A stretch of DNA of 64,000 nucleotides. Origin: Micropterix aruncella (taxonomy: Eukaryota > Arthropoda > Insecta > Lepidoptera > Micropterigidae). Below the pieces are notes generated by a model. The model saw only the letters and a list, made by a program, of their open reading frames with translations. It was not told where the DNA came from and searched no databases. This document shows positions 21,661-33,500 of this stretch, piece after piece (the stretch's first letter is position 1; the number at the start of each line of letters is the position of its first letter). The stretch is taken from positions 7,508,503 through 7,572,502 of the forward strand of contig OX155972.1 in NCBI GenBank assembly GCA_944548615.1, given 5' to 3'. The position numbers and the translations under genes are program-made.

Positions 21661-22439
21661 TGGTGACATGTAGATTTTAATACAGTAAAAAATTAAAAAA
21701 TCCATTAAATTGTCAGTTAAATATTCTGATTAGAGTGGATTATTTATTTATTTAAGAATTATTTACTATAAAACATTGATTTGCTTACAAGAATAACAGG
21801 AACCGAATGACAAAACCTTAAACATTTGCGAATTTGATTCTGTCACCCAACTGGGACTAGCCCGTTCTAGGGTGGACAGGACTATAATATTACAATCACT
21901 TATGTACAAGTTTTAGTAAAAAGCTAATACCACTAAATTGCCCTAAAATGTGATCTTCAAAAAAAAATGTAATAATAAAAATTTTAAAAGATAATATAAT
22001 AAATAAAATGCAATTCCATTATCTGTATAATCGGTAATAAATATAGTATAAAATTCGATCAAATAATATAAATAAAGTTATAATTGAGAAATGAAAGAAA
22101 TAGTCATCAATATTTAATATATGTTGAGTAATATAGAATTTAATATAAAAATACCTAGATTACGTTGGAATCTATTGATAACGAGTTACACAATATATGG
22201 ATAATTAATTAACTAAATTACTATGCAAAAATATTAGTGCATTTTCACTTTACAATAAAAGTTTCGTGCCATGTGTCATTTTTCCATTGCGAACCTTTTT
22301 CTTAATATTTTATTCAAGAAATTATAAAGCAGAAAATATGTCTCAGTGCAAATGTTGCACTTGTCTTCGATACCAAGTGCATTACGCTGTTTTTTGCTCG
22401 AATTGTCGAATAATGGTCTATTTTTTTTACTATTTGTTG
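21661..22439. other. Intron, no supported gene
   Basis: AT-rich. A small cysteine-rich frame starts at 22338 but runs into a transposon end and is not accepted as a gene. Confidence 0.3.
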
Positions 22440-23110
22440 GGTGGGGCTTTTCTAAGGTCTTTATGCGCCTTGTAACACTGCGACCATTGCTGATCTATTG
22501 TGTTCGCCACCTACTATAGTTCTGCGCTAAGCCTTGTGTCATTTAAGAACCGCAGCAGGTTTTTGGCGCCAGATTGTTTTACCTCCTCAGGTTAGGTAAT
22601 GACCACCCAAGTGGGTGTATCTTTTACGCATCAGCGGGCCACACACACATGAGGTGCTGGGGAGTTTCCTCTGCTCCTTGGCAGAACCTGCACATTTTTG
22701 TGTCTCTGAGCTTGAGGTTGAACATGTGTTTGTTCAGGCCACAATACCCCGTGAGCGCCCTCACCAGTATGCGTAGATTGTTCCTATTTAGCGATAAGGC
22801 CTCACGGGCCGTCTTACGGTCGTAAGCCATAATATGCGTTTTGGAATGATTCAACCCTGGCGTGTTGTTCCAGTGGTTGACGGATTATTCTAAACACATT
22901 GGTTTGAGCATTATGTTTGCAAGGCTTTTTGGTACGCCACAGCAAGGCTCAGGGGTGTATATCGTTCCTTTGCTCCCGTCTTAGCTATTTCGTCGGCTTT
23001 TTCATTTCCGTTTAATAATGGTCTAATGACAACATTGTAAAACGAAATGACATTATAAAAGTTTTTGGAACGAAATGCAAAATTTCGACAAGGGCAAACA
23101 TAAGCCATAT
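22440..23110 (-). mobile_element. RNase-H-bearing LINE 3' fragment
   Basis: The minus strand carries the end of an RNase H domain (NGNEKADEIAKTGAKERY), then a C-terminal region with RALTGYCGLNKHMFNLKLRD and a CRFCQGAEETPQHLMC zinc-type motif. A 3' UTR follows, shared with 47600-47770 and 61700-61810. Several frame breaks; inactive. Confidence 0.78.
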
Positions 23111-23526
23111 ATCTGACGCAAAATTTGCGCGGAAAAACGACAATGACTGTATTTTTTTGGTCGTTATATAAATACTACAAATATCCTTTTTTTATGAGTT
23201 CTCTCTTTTCACCTATTTTTTATCTTGTTGGTCATGTACATTATATATTTATATATTATATACTTCGTCCAGAGTAGGTAATTTTACCAATCAATCGATC
23301 ATTTTCTCCCAAATATGAATTAAAATTGGTTTGTGAGTTATTAGGTTGGTATTTTATATTTATTATTTATTTATACGTACATATTACACATTACTAAACA
23401 AAATTTCTTGTGAGGTTTATAACAAAATATTACTTAAAAAACAACTTGAAAAGCCGAATATTTTCAACTTACTATGACATGTTTTCAACCATCAAAATAT
23501 AGATTGTAGGGGGAATTTAATGCACG

Positions 23527-23640
23527 CATAATAATAATAAAGCGCTTTATTCGTAAGAAAAGGCAAGCGTATTGCCTGCAGGCAATATTCTAAAGCTAAC
23601 CTATATATTTTAGAGCTAACCTAGAATGGTGGCTTAGTAA
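23527..23640 (-). mobile_element. LINE 3' UTR fragment
   Basis: On the minus strand it matches the 3' UTR at 3955-4060 (GCAGGCAATA...CTTGCCTTTTCTTA, then (ATT)n). It lies about 180 bp before the shared exon at 23816. Confidence 0.6.
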
Positions 23641-23815
23641 TATATAATAGTGGCTTGTTCAATGACAATCGACATTTACCGCAGAGGAGAGAGAAATATA
23701 GTCGATAATTGCATAAATACGGATATTGCCTGCCGCGAATTGTCACAATGGAAAAAACAACAAATGGTGTTAATGGCATCCCAGAGGTTAAACCGTTTTT
23801 TTTTTTCAATTTCAG

Positions 23816-23986
23816 GACGAGGTATGACCTCCCCGACATCATCAAATCGACCCCAGATCTTCGTGATGCCGACTTCAGCCAATCCAGGACGACAGCCTCA
23901 AGTGCATCCAGTTCAACCTACTATTATTCCATATCATACTCAGAATTTTGCACCACCTTTAGAAGGATATCCAAAATATGAAGGAA
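23816..23986 (+). CDS. Shared exon 1 of the variable-first-exon gene, proline-rich tail
   Basis: A T-rich tract and TTTCAG precede 23816, and AA|gtaagt follows 23986. The exon enters in phase 1 (it supplies two bases of the junction codon) and leaves in phase 1. It encodes 56 complete residues beginning RGMTSPTSSNRPQIFVM, rich in proline (11), threonine, serine and glutamine, and ending APPLEGYPKYEG. It has no membrane segment or folded-domain signature, so it should be the disordered cytoplasmic tail. All seven upstream exons match its entry phase. An open frame also runs upstream, but exonic use there is not supported because the acceptor is strong. Confidence 0.78.
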
Positions 23987-24890
23987 GTAAGTATTAAACT
24001 ATTTAGGTTTTGGTAGATTTTGGAGTAGGTACATGCACGGATATTAAATTTTATTTTATTTATTTATTTCCATTACAATTTCACAATTGTGTAGGAGCGA
24101 TTAAGTAAAATGATAAAAATATAACGCTGTTATACACAAAAATAGGCATGTTTCAACAAGGATAACGTATATAACTCGGACTGTGGTCCATACGTATAAA
24201 TTAACATGAAGCGTAGCGTGGTTAGCGTGATGGTAGATATCGTGTCGTAATGTTACAACATAATGTTATTTCATTACGTTGCGACTTTGGGATATCGCTT
24301 CCAACATGACAGCATTTAGTAGTACCTATACGTACGGTTATACTTGAAAACATGAATCGGTTTTATGTACAGTATTCTGTTATTTCCATATTAACCGTAA
24401 GGAAAATGTTGATAGATATAATCGAGTTATGGAGTTTTAACAAAATTCCTTGTAATTCAGCAAAATTACGATTGAAACATCGTTATTCTGTATAAAACCA
24501 TAATAGGAAAGTGGTAATATAAGAATCAATCTAATATTTTTCACATGCATATTAGATTAATCTTAAATTTGTTACCTAATTTAATAAAGTATATAATACA
24601 GTAAATTAATGAAACAATATTATTTCAATTACCAAGAAAATGGCTATAATATAACATTGACAAAATGAATTAGTACCTTAGATTACTTGTTAAGTACTAT
24701 GTTGTAAACGTATTTTAAAATATCGTTCTGCGCACTCAGAAGATATATCCGAATAGGTCTCTTGAAAATATTATTGGTTTTATTCGTCTTTAAATGATCA
24801 AGCAATTTATTAAAAAGTTTAAGACCTATGTAGAGACCTAGTCGTCTGAAACTTGGCCGATGGAGGTAATGGGTTTATTCCTGGTGTCAT
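23987..24890. other. Intron between the shared exons, left part
   Basis: AT-rich with no supported coding feature or recognised transposon. Confidence 0.3.
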
Positions 24891-24894
24891 GCCG

Positions 24895-25160
24895 ATGTAC
24901 TTCCTCTTGGGGAATTGCAGAGCCTCTTGGCCGGGGCGCGCATTTGCGACCTGGCCGCGGCGGCTGGCTAGGCCACGGCGGCCAACGGATATTACGAAAT
25001 GTATGGAATCGCCGTCAACCGCGCGCACTAGGCCGCGCGGCCAAAGTGCGCGCGCCGACCGGCGATTCCATACATTTTGTAGTATCCGTTGGCCACCGCG
25101 GCCAGGCCAGTGCGCGCCGGGGGTTATTGCAGTAGAATTCGCAAAGAGATACTTGAGCGA
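24895..25160. repeat. Large GC-rich palindrome
   Basis: Arms of about 85-105 bp meet near 25036. Outer arms contain GGCCAACGGATATTACGAAA and GTAGTATCCGTTGGCC; the centre is itself palindromic (GGCCGCGCGGCC flanked by GCGCGCAC and GTGCGCGC). The left arm has about 20 extra bases. The overlapping long frames on both strands are shadows of the palindrome. Foldback transposon of unknown class. Confidence 0.82.
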
Positions 25161-25349
25161 CAATTGCATATACGGTCGATATCACTAGTTTTCGGAAATG
25201 TTCACAACATGACTGCCGTTGACCAATACCCACTATAGCGAGTATAGCACGTTTCTGCAGAGTTGACGTGCTTATCCTATAAGTAAGATTTTATTTTCAA
25301 TCAAATAAACTATACATTTTATCAGGATAATCAATATTAAAATGTCATC

Positions 25350-25850
25350 TACAAAATTTATTACATTACGTAAGCAAATTAAAATCTAAATAAAACTGTC
25401 AACAAATAAAACCCTAAAAATTATATAAAATCATCTTCTTATGTAATTAAATGGAATTCAAAAACAAGTTTTGGTATAAAAAATTATTTAATCATTCAAA
25501 TTAAAAGAATGACAAATTATAATATTTGTCATATTCAAAATAAATTTAAATGTCATTAAAAAATACGAATCACAATAATATATTTAGCTGCATTCAATAA
25601 AAAACGAATAAAAAATTTAAAAATTAAATATACAATTTATAGCCACTTGAACTAAAACCAATTGATACTACTTTAATAATATCGCCAATGGTTAATTGTA
25701 TGTAGTCTTCAATGGTGTAAAAATTGTTTTCTAAAAGGAACTTTTTTAACTTGTTTTTAAATATGATGTGAAGGTAGCGGGTAGAGTAGTTCAAGAATAA
25801 ATTATACCATTGCATATGTCTGTTCATGACCGACATGCCTAATACATTAC
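25350..25850 (-). mobile_element. LINE C-terminal and 3' UTR fragment
   Basis: The minus-strand frame at 25624-25836 contains KNKLKKFLLENNFYTIEDYI, which resembles the last residues of CR1/Jockey-like LINE polymerases, followed by AT-rich 3' UTR. Confidence 0.55.
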
Positions 25851-26245
25851 CTTATCGTGATGACGTCATTAGGTCGCGTAGAAAGTTTCCCCGCGATCGT
25901 ATTCATTTAAAGTGGCTCAGTATACTTCGAACCACACACCGACTTGGTCACCACGAACACCTCTGAATTAACCGGTCGGACGCCAACAACGCCTTTAGGT
26001 ATTTTGCATCGTTTGACAGATCCGCGCGTAACCGTTTCGGCCGGCCCCTTTATGTATTACATAAATATATAATATACATGGTTAATAATGTTAATTACTG
26101 AGTAACAAGAGCGAATTTATTAAAAAACGATATTGCTAGTATTTATTTACAAAATCAACCGAAAAGTTGCGGCAAGGTTTCTTGCGCGCGAAGGCTGGCT
26201 TCCGACCGGTTAAATGACACAACTCCAAGTTGTTGTTATAAACTC
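25851..26245. other. Intronic sequence of unknown origin
   Basis: Moderately GC-rich in the first 200 bases, then AT-rich. No feature recognised. Confidence 0.25.
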
Positions 26246-27175
26246 CTCACAGTTGGGCGATGTAGACTACAACGGGCGAACCCGTCACCCCACGCTTGTA
26301 TAACGATATGTGATCGTTCTTTCAGCCGTGGGATGAGTGTAAGAGACTTAGACAATAATAATCCATTTTCTAACTCCACCAACTAGCCCGCGAGAGACCA
26401 TCCCTTACCGCCCGTCGTCGGGTAGTTAACCCAGGTATCGGGTAGCCGAATGATCGTTTTAAGAGGGGCTGAAACAAGTTAAACAACCTTCTCCGGTCTA
26501 TAGGAAACAAAGCCGTTTCCATGCACCCGGCTATCTGTCGGAGTGCACAATCGATTGGCTGACGGAGTGCACAATCGATTGGCGCACGGTGGCCAAACCG
26601 CCCAGGAGCGAGCTACGATTCCCAGGGAACTGGCCTGCAGGCACAGAGTCCTACCCAGGCTCGCAGTTCTGCTTGGAGGCTTCCGGATGGGTGTTGACCT
26701 GTAAGTTCGGCCGACCCTTACACATGGGTCATGATGGCTCAACTACAACTTGGGTTGTCGACTACAGCGGGCGAGCCCGTCACCTCAGGAATTTTTAACG
26801 ATTAGTCGTTCTATCTCCCTGGAGTGAGCGTTAGAAGACTTGGGGACAAAACAGTCCACCATCTAGCTACGTCACAAGCCCGTAAGAGGCCAACGTCTTA
26901 ACCGCGAGATAGCCAGAAATGTTACCTGGCGGGCCGACAATCACGCCCTTACTTCCAATTGTGACCAGATTACTCCGGTCTCTCGATTGGTTACGAGTTC
27001 GAGGTCGATTGCGCCGTCCTCTCCCTTACGAAGCGGTGAAAGGGTGTATACCGAATCTATCGCGGACCACAGCGTCCTTTGCCCGGCTGTTCACCCAGGA
27101 TCGGATGGCCGATGGTCGTTTCAAGAGCAGTCCTACCCAGGTTCGCACTTCATGCGTGGAGGCCGTCGGATAGGT
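26246..27175 (+). repeat. Two GC-rich repeat copies in tandem
   Basis: A first, rearranged copy (26246-26740) and a second (26745-27175) both begin at the ACTACAACGGGCGAACCCGTCA-type hairpin end; the second has ACTACAGCGGGCGAGCCCGT. The second is truncated at GGCCGTCGGATAGG, 45 bp before the shared exon at 27220. Confidence 0.78.
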
Positions 27176-27219
27176 TCATTAGCTACACAATTACTTATTT
27201 TTATTTTTGTTTATTTCAG

Positions 27220-27302
27220 ATGCTATGCCTACAGCGCCACCAACGTACGAAGAAGCTGTTAGCCCAACGCCACAGCCGAACCAGCGAACCCAAGCATCGT
27301 AG
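27220..27302 (+). CDS. Shared last exon with overlapping PTAP-PPxY motif
   Basis: A pyrimidine-rich tract and TTTCAG precede 27220, and TAG at 27300-27302 ends the frame. The two-base entry completes an asparagine codon, then come 26 residues: AMPTAPPTYEEAVSPTPQ and a polar end. PTAP is the known binding motif for the TSG101 UEV domain of ESCRT-I, and PPxY (here PPTY) for WW domains of Nedd4-type ubiquitin ligases. Here the two overlap. Both partners are cytosolic, which agrees with the predicted C-in topology. Short exon, but phase, acceptor, motif and stop all agree. Confidence 0.75.
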
Positions 27303-27329
27303 CCATTCGAAAATTAACTTTAACTAAAT

Positions 27330-27335
27330 ATTAAA
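27330..27335 (+). terminator. Possible polyadenylation signal
   Basis: ATTAAA 28 bases after the stop codon of the shared last exon. A plausible variant signal; no canonical AATAAA is nearer. Confidence 0.3.
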
Positions 27336-27734
27336 TCAAAAATTGTTATTTCGTTTTGGTAAATCATAAAAATTGGGCTTTTTCACGGAAAGATCTGAAT
27401 GATTTGGCGAGGCGAAGTGAAGACAATAGATAATTAGACACAATCCTAAAAATTTGATTGTATTAAAAAACAAGAGTTTGTCAAATGAAGTGTAAAATGG
27501 TAAACAGCGGCTGTGAAAGACTTTTTTTTCCTATTTGTTACCGATTCGTGGTTCATTAGCAGCTTTATTTTGTACATATAATTGTTTTATTATATGAAAT
27601 CGAAGACTATTGCGGTTGTTTGACATTATATTGGGTCCTAACCTATGAAGTAGCTGTTTTATAAAGAAAATAAGACCCAAAATTTTGTATAAAAAATATA
27701 TATTTAAGTCATAGAAATATTGACCCCTATTATC

Positions 27735-28400
27735 TATTTATTTATTTATTTTAAACATAACATGCGAAATTCATAAAACGGTCATACCAAGTAATGGTGC
27801 GAAGTAAACGACGACCCACATTCACATGACCATGCGCAGCGCATGCCCAACTAGGCCGAGTATAGCCTGTATCTGGGCATACGATTTATTTTCAGACTTG
27901 GGTGGAGAAGCATAACTGACGTAGGACACATACACTTATATTCATATTCATATTCATTTTATTAGTATACTGGTATACAAGTCAGATACAGATTGGCAAA
28001 CATCCATACATATTAGCAAACATTGAAAAACAATACAAGAATAATGTAAAAAGATGAAATACAAGACAAATATGCATAGAAATAAATAAACACTTTAGCC
28101 ACCAAAGCATGTTAGACTTCACTGGAGTAATATTCCTCCAGTGAGTAAAACGCCTTATCTGTGAGGTACCTCTTAAGGCGTCTCTTAAACACGTCAAGAG
28201 ATTGCGCCTGCCTAATGTGCTCGCTGAGTTTGTTGTAAACCGCTGGGCCGGCGATATAGGCTAGCCTCTCCGACTTGGATAATGCATGACTTACCGAACG
28301 TAGCATGCTACGGGATCTTGTTGGATAGTGGTGATGCACACCATTCACTTCGAAATCGGCTAGATTTCTGCGTACGAACAGCGCTACACACACATATACA
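27735..28400 (-). mobile_element. LINE 3' fragment
   Basis: The minus strand encodes an RT end (YNKLSEHIRQAQSLDVFKRR, then LKRYLTDKAFYSLEEYY). The 3' UTR has GCGCATGCCCAACTAGGCC on the plus strand; the same UTR is found in plus orientation at 49150-49330 and 50610-50760. Inactive. Confidence 0.75.
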
Positions 28401-28450
28401 TATACACATATATACATATACATATACATACATACACACATACACATGTA

Positions 28451-29187
28451 TCAGTCTTATTTATAAATGTAACTTAAAATTTGCGATGCGTCTCAGACAC
28501 AGCCGAGCGAAAATCGTGATTTATAAACGTTGCCTAACGCTAGGACACGGCTCAGTCGCGTCCTATCTCAAACGTCACTTTGCGCACCGGTCGGACCGTG
28601 TTTAGCGAATTAAGTACAGGTTTTGTGGCTGTGTTAATCAATAAAATGGACGATTTATCGGTGAATTCGGTATTTTCTGATAATCTGCGGATGTTAGAAC
28701 AGAGGCGGACTACCAAAACATACAAAAAACATTTTGACCCGTTCACCGAGTTGACGGAAGACGAATTTCGATATAAGTATCGATTTTCTAAAGCGATCGC
28801 CTCGTTATGCCGCATCATCTGCTCACGCAAAGCAATTTTCGCTCATACAAAACAATTTCCCGCTTCTCTCTATTCTCCAACTGTTTCTTTTGCAGAAGAA
28901 ACAGCTTGCTATTGCGAATTGCACCTCAACATACGCAACCGACGACCGAAAAGATTTGACAGTTCGATGAGCGTTGTGTACGCAAAACGCGAAAATAGCC
29001 GGTTACATCACTGTATTGCCAGGATTAAATTGACCGCCTAGTGCTCAGACACAGCGGAGCTACGTAACGCTTAAATGTATCGTTTATAAATAAGCATCGT
29101 ATGCGCTGTGTCCTAAGGAGATAAGTAGTGCGTAACTAAGACGGAGCTGAGACGTGTCCCAAGCAAATCTAATAAATAAGACTGATA
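28451..29187 (+). mobile_element. Harbinger (PIF)-like element, internally deleted
   Basis: Ends are imperfect inverted repeats: TCAGTCTTATTTATA with TGCGTCTCAGACACAGC on the left, and CTGAGACGTGTCCCAAGC with AATAAATAAGACTGA on the right. The remaining frame is an N-terminal fragment only. Confidence 0.62.
28646..29041 (+). pseudogene. Harbinger-like transposase N-terminal remnant
   Basis: ATG at 28646 opens a frame with KHFDPFTELTEDEFRYKYRF followed by SKAIASLCRII, which resembles the region before the DDE nuclease of HARBI1-type transposases. The frame then becomes unlike any domain. A TTTCTTTTGCAG acceptor-like string lies at about 28888-28899. No DDE catalytic region follows before the right inverted repeat, so the element cannot be autonomous. 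A host-domesticated copy is possible but unsupported. Confidence 0.5.
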
Positions 29188-29189
29188 TA

Positions 29190-29335
29190 TTATATTATGT
29201 TTATTATCTTATATCACATTTATGCAGGTATATTATTTCTAAGAGATGATTTGCAGAAGATCATTCTCTGTCCTTGAACGACCTATACCGTCAAGAAGCC
29301 ATTTCTTTATTTTTTTATTGATGCATATTTGTAAT
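29190..29335 (-). mobile_element. LINE 3' UTR fragment
   Basis: Inverted match to 48960-49090 (GAGATGATTTGCAGAAGATC and TTGAACGACCTATA). Abuts the mariner remnant at about 29335. Confidence 0.65.
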
Positions 29336-29780
29336 TTTAATAAGAGTTGCCTAATTCCTTTGCTGTAAAACTCTAATATACAGGAACCAAGGCGTTTTTC
29401 ACCGACTCTCCAAAGTTGTTTTTTTCCTTGTAAAAAGTTATCTAAATTCAGAAAAAAAAATATTGAAGGAAGGTCTGGCAAGTACGGTGGGTGGCCAAGA
29501 GTCTCCAGCAGCAACTCCTGTAATTTGCGACTGTTTGCAGTAAAATCAGTGGTTATACGTTGTCATGCAGAAGCAGTGGCGATGAGCGATCGACCCGGTT
29601 CGGTTATTTAATCACGAGTTTCTCCATAATTGTTTGCAGTTCTTAACAGTACACATTTTCTGTAACTGTATATACAGACTGCAAGAAGCTGTAATAAAAA
29701 ATACTGGCACAGGATCTCATAATTGAAAATAATGCAAACTTGAGCATGGTTCAACAAACGAAAATATTGAAGCAAAAACA
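29336..29780 (-). mobile_element. Mariner-like transposase remnant
   Basis: The minus strand shows an LLHDN-like stretch, then LQELLLETLGHPPYLPDL and the C-terminal KGIRQLL region, all typical of mariner. Stops and shifts abound, and the aspartate expected shortly after the SPDL-like site is missing. Related pieces are at 51720-51845 and 53225-53440. Confidence 0.68.
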
Positions 29781-29939
29781 AATGAGGGCAAAACAAATAC
29801 AGCTGATTCTTAAAAAATAATAACATGACCTTGAATTGAAATTCATTTGAATCTAAAATTCCAACTCAAACCCAACTTATCCAAGTGGCCAGTTTAAAAA
29901 AAACAGTTTTTACATAGGTAAGGACCCAATAAATAGGAT

Positions 29940-30090
29940 GAAAAGATAACAACGAATTTACGGAGTAAAGTTTATAATACCCGACGTTTCGGCGATGTCG
30001 CAACCGCCGTTGTCTAGTCTACCCTGGACAACGGTGGTCGCAACATCGCGAAACGTCGGGTGCTACAAACTTCACACGGTAAATTCGTTT
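29940..30090. mobile_element. Penelope-like 3' ends in head-to-head foldback
   Basis: An inverted repeat with arms of about 60 bp: ACGAATTTAC...CCCGACGTTTCGGCGATGTC on the left and GACAACGG...GAAACGTCGGG...GTAAATTCGT on the right, around a 12 bp centre (TAGTCTACCCTG). The arm sequence equals the 3' end of the element at 44745-45790. Confidence 0.72.
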
Positions 30091-30591
30091 TTATCTTATT
30101 TTTATTTCATTTTAATTTTAAAAAAGCTTTTTTAGCTTTTGTATATTGTGCATTAAGTTATGAATAAAACTATTTTTATATCAATTCATGTATATTTTAT
30201 TTCATAAACTTTATAAAACTATCTACATTGTTAAATACACAGTTAATTACAAAATTATTAATTCTACAATATCACATTATTAAACTTATTTCTAAGACAA
30301 GAAATCAACTTCCAATATTGTTGTTTTTTTAAGATTTCTAAAAACATAATTTGACACGGTGGTACACGATTGTTTACACATTACAGTCTAACATACATAT
30401 AGTCAAGCATATGTGATCTAAGCGTGTCGTTTCCAAGAAAAAAATCCAGAAGTATTCTTCTCAACGGTTTTATATGTACTTTTAGACGCTGAATCCGATT
30501 TTTAACTTTGCGACCTCACCAGAGGTGAGCTAACTTCAGGAATCGCGAAAAACCGCAAAAAAATTTCATTACATTTAGTTTTTCGCGATAA

Positions 30592-33500
30592 TCTATACTA
30601 ATCTATACTAATATTAAAAAGAGGTAAAGTTTTTCGTGGTAGTCGAATTTCCAAAGTAAGTCGGAAAAAACGGTCAAACGGAAACGTTTCTTACTAACGC
30701 TGTCTTAACGATGAGAGATATATGATTAAGTTCTAGAGAAAAGTTGTAGAGCTTGATAATGCCTACAAACAACCCCCGTAAAACAGATATTACAGGGTAC
30801 ACAAACTTGCTAAACAAAGCGCTAGGAGACAAACAACTAACTAACGCAGCACTTAGCACAGAAAACATAGAAACAAACGTACAGATCCTAACTACAACCC
30901 TTGTAAGTAGTTTTGAACTGGCATGTCCTGTTGTAAAACCTAAAGACCCAGGAAAAAGCTCATGGTGGGGGCCAGAGCTGGAAAGGCTACGTCGAGGACT
31001 CAGGACACTCTTTAACCGAGCAAAAAATACCAGAACCAGTGAGGACTGGGATAAATACAAAATGGCACAAAAACACTACAAGAAGCGGATCAGATTCCGG
31101 AGAACAGAATCCTGGCACAACTTCTGTAGTAGCATAAACTCAACGAACCAAGCCGGAAGAATAAAGAAAATCCTAGCTAAAGGTGAGCCCAACCTCCTAG
31201 GCTCCCTAAAAAAGGAAGACGGCACTTACACAAACACAGATATAGAAACCAGCTCAGTACTCCTGGAAACACACTTTCCTGGATGTCAAATCACAGAAGA
31301 TCCTGAGTGGCCGGACGAAAACTACAGCACACCAACAACCCAAGAATGGGAAGTCGCAAACAAGATAGTAACTGCGGACAAGATAAAATGGGCCCTGAAA
31401 AGCTTCAAACCATTCAAATCCGCAGGGCTGGATGGCATTTTCCCAGCACTACTACAATGGCAACCAAACCATGCAACAAAATACCTACTACCAATCTATA
31501 GGGCCTGCATAGCCTTCAAATACATTCCAAAGGCATGGAGAGAGGCGAAAGTAGTCTTCTTACCGAAACCGGGAAAGGAGGACTACTCACACGCCAAATC
31601 CTTCAGACCCATCAGCCTAACGTCTTTCTTACTAAAGACTTTAGAAAGACTGATGGACCGTCACCTAAGGGATGGGGCACTAAGAAATAAACAACTACAC
31701 CCACAACAACACGCCTACACAAAAGGCAAATCAACAGAGTCGGCACTACACATGGTGGTGCACAAAATAGAATCGGCTCTAACAAATAAGCTGTCAACAC
31801 TCGCCGCCTTTATAGACATAGAAGGCGCTTTTGACAAAACCATGCACAACAGCATAAACCACGCCCTACAGGAACTTAAGGTGGAACCAGTCACCATAAA
31901 ATGGATTACGGAGCTGGTTAGCAAAAGGGCGGTCCAGATAGTGATGAATACTACCACAAGAGCAAAGGTAGTTAAAGGATGCCCCCAAGGGGGGGTCCTA
32001 TCACCACTTCTATGGAACATAGTAGTGGACAGCCTCATAAAAACACTAAATGAAAGGGGCTACACTACTATTGGTTATGCCGACGACCTAACAATAATGA
32101 TAAATGGAAGCGCAGAAAACATGTTATGTAAAGTCATGCGCTCAGCTCTGCAGATAGTAGAAAAATGGTGTGACGAACATCAATTGTCAGTAAATCCGAA
32201 AAAGACAGAACTTATCCTCTTCACCAACAAGAGGAAGTTACCAGAACTACAAGTACCAAAATTATTCAACACCAAACTCTCCCTATCAAATCAAGTGAAA
32301 TATCTGGGAGTCATCCTTGATAGTAAACTAAACTGGGCGAGTCATATCGAGGCCAAAGCAAAGAGGGCCTGCCTAACTTTTTGGCAGTGTCAAAGACTAA
32401 TGGGGAAAAAATGGGGTCTCAACCCAAAAATCACACTCTGGCTATACACATCAGTCATCAGGCCCTCGCTGACTTATGGATCAGTTGTATGGTGGCCCAG
32501 AACACAACTGACCACAGTAAAAGCAAGACTCCAGAGACTACAACGCTTAGCGTGTGTAGCAGCCACTGGATGTATGAGAACCACACCATCGGCCGCACTA
32601 GAGTACCTCCTAAACATGAGACCTCTGGACCTTGTCATCCAAGAGGAGGCTAGGGCAGCCGCTCTAAGACTAAGAGCAAATGGACTGTGGAAACAAAACA
32701 CAGAAACACCACACTCAAAAATTCTGAAACGGGCTTTAGAAGAAATTCCTCTTCTGGACGCACCCATGGACAGAATAATATGCCATCATGTCTTTGATCG
32801 TAGATACAATATCCAACTCATTCCAGAACCAGCAGATCACTCTGGTACGAATGAAGTAAGGATATACACAGACGGCTCCAAAACCACTCAAGGTACAGGA
32901 GCCGGCGTCTTCTCAAATGATCTAAACATCAAAATGTCAACTACCCTAGGCAACTTAAATACGATCTTCCAAGCAGAATGCATTGGCATCACCAGAGCAG
33001 CACAGGCAGTCGCAGCCAAAGATGTCGGAGACGTAAGTTTGAAATTTGTCTCCGACAGCGCCTCCGTGCTACAAGCGCTAGCAAATAATACGATAACCTC
33101 AGTCCTCGTACTGGAATGCCACAATGCGCTTCAATGCATTGCAGGGTCAAATAAAGTGACCCTGCAATGGATTAAAGGGCACAGTGACTCACTGGGCAAT
33201 GACGCGGCGGACGAACTGGCCAAAAGGGGATCAAAGGAAATAGTATATGGACCGGAACCCTTGATGCCCATTCCCCAGGCCCAAATAAAAACATGGCTAC
33301 GCAGGAACACCGAAGAAACCCACCTTACAGAATGGAAAAAAAACGCAGGATGCAGGCAAACAAAGAACGCGGTTCCGGAAGCGTCCAAAAAACTTGCCCG
33401 CAACCTCACCAGATTAAAAAGGGACAAAATCCGTAAAGTCATAGGTACTATGACAGACCACTGTCCCCTAAACAAACACCTGTTTACCATAGGTGTGACA

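Noticed and set aside
22338..22475. Cysteine-rich ORF (MSQCKCCTC...) as an eighth variable first exon
   Set aside because: Its hydrophobic end and apparent donor fall in the terminal sequence of a LINE (same TATTTGTTG...GGGGCTTTT at 61710), so the phase match is probably chance.
29975..30080. Hammerhead ribozyme in the Penelope terminal sequence
   Set aside because: A CGAAACGTC string is present, but no CUGANGA core was found in the required place on either strand of the three copies.
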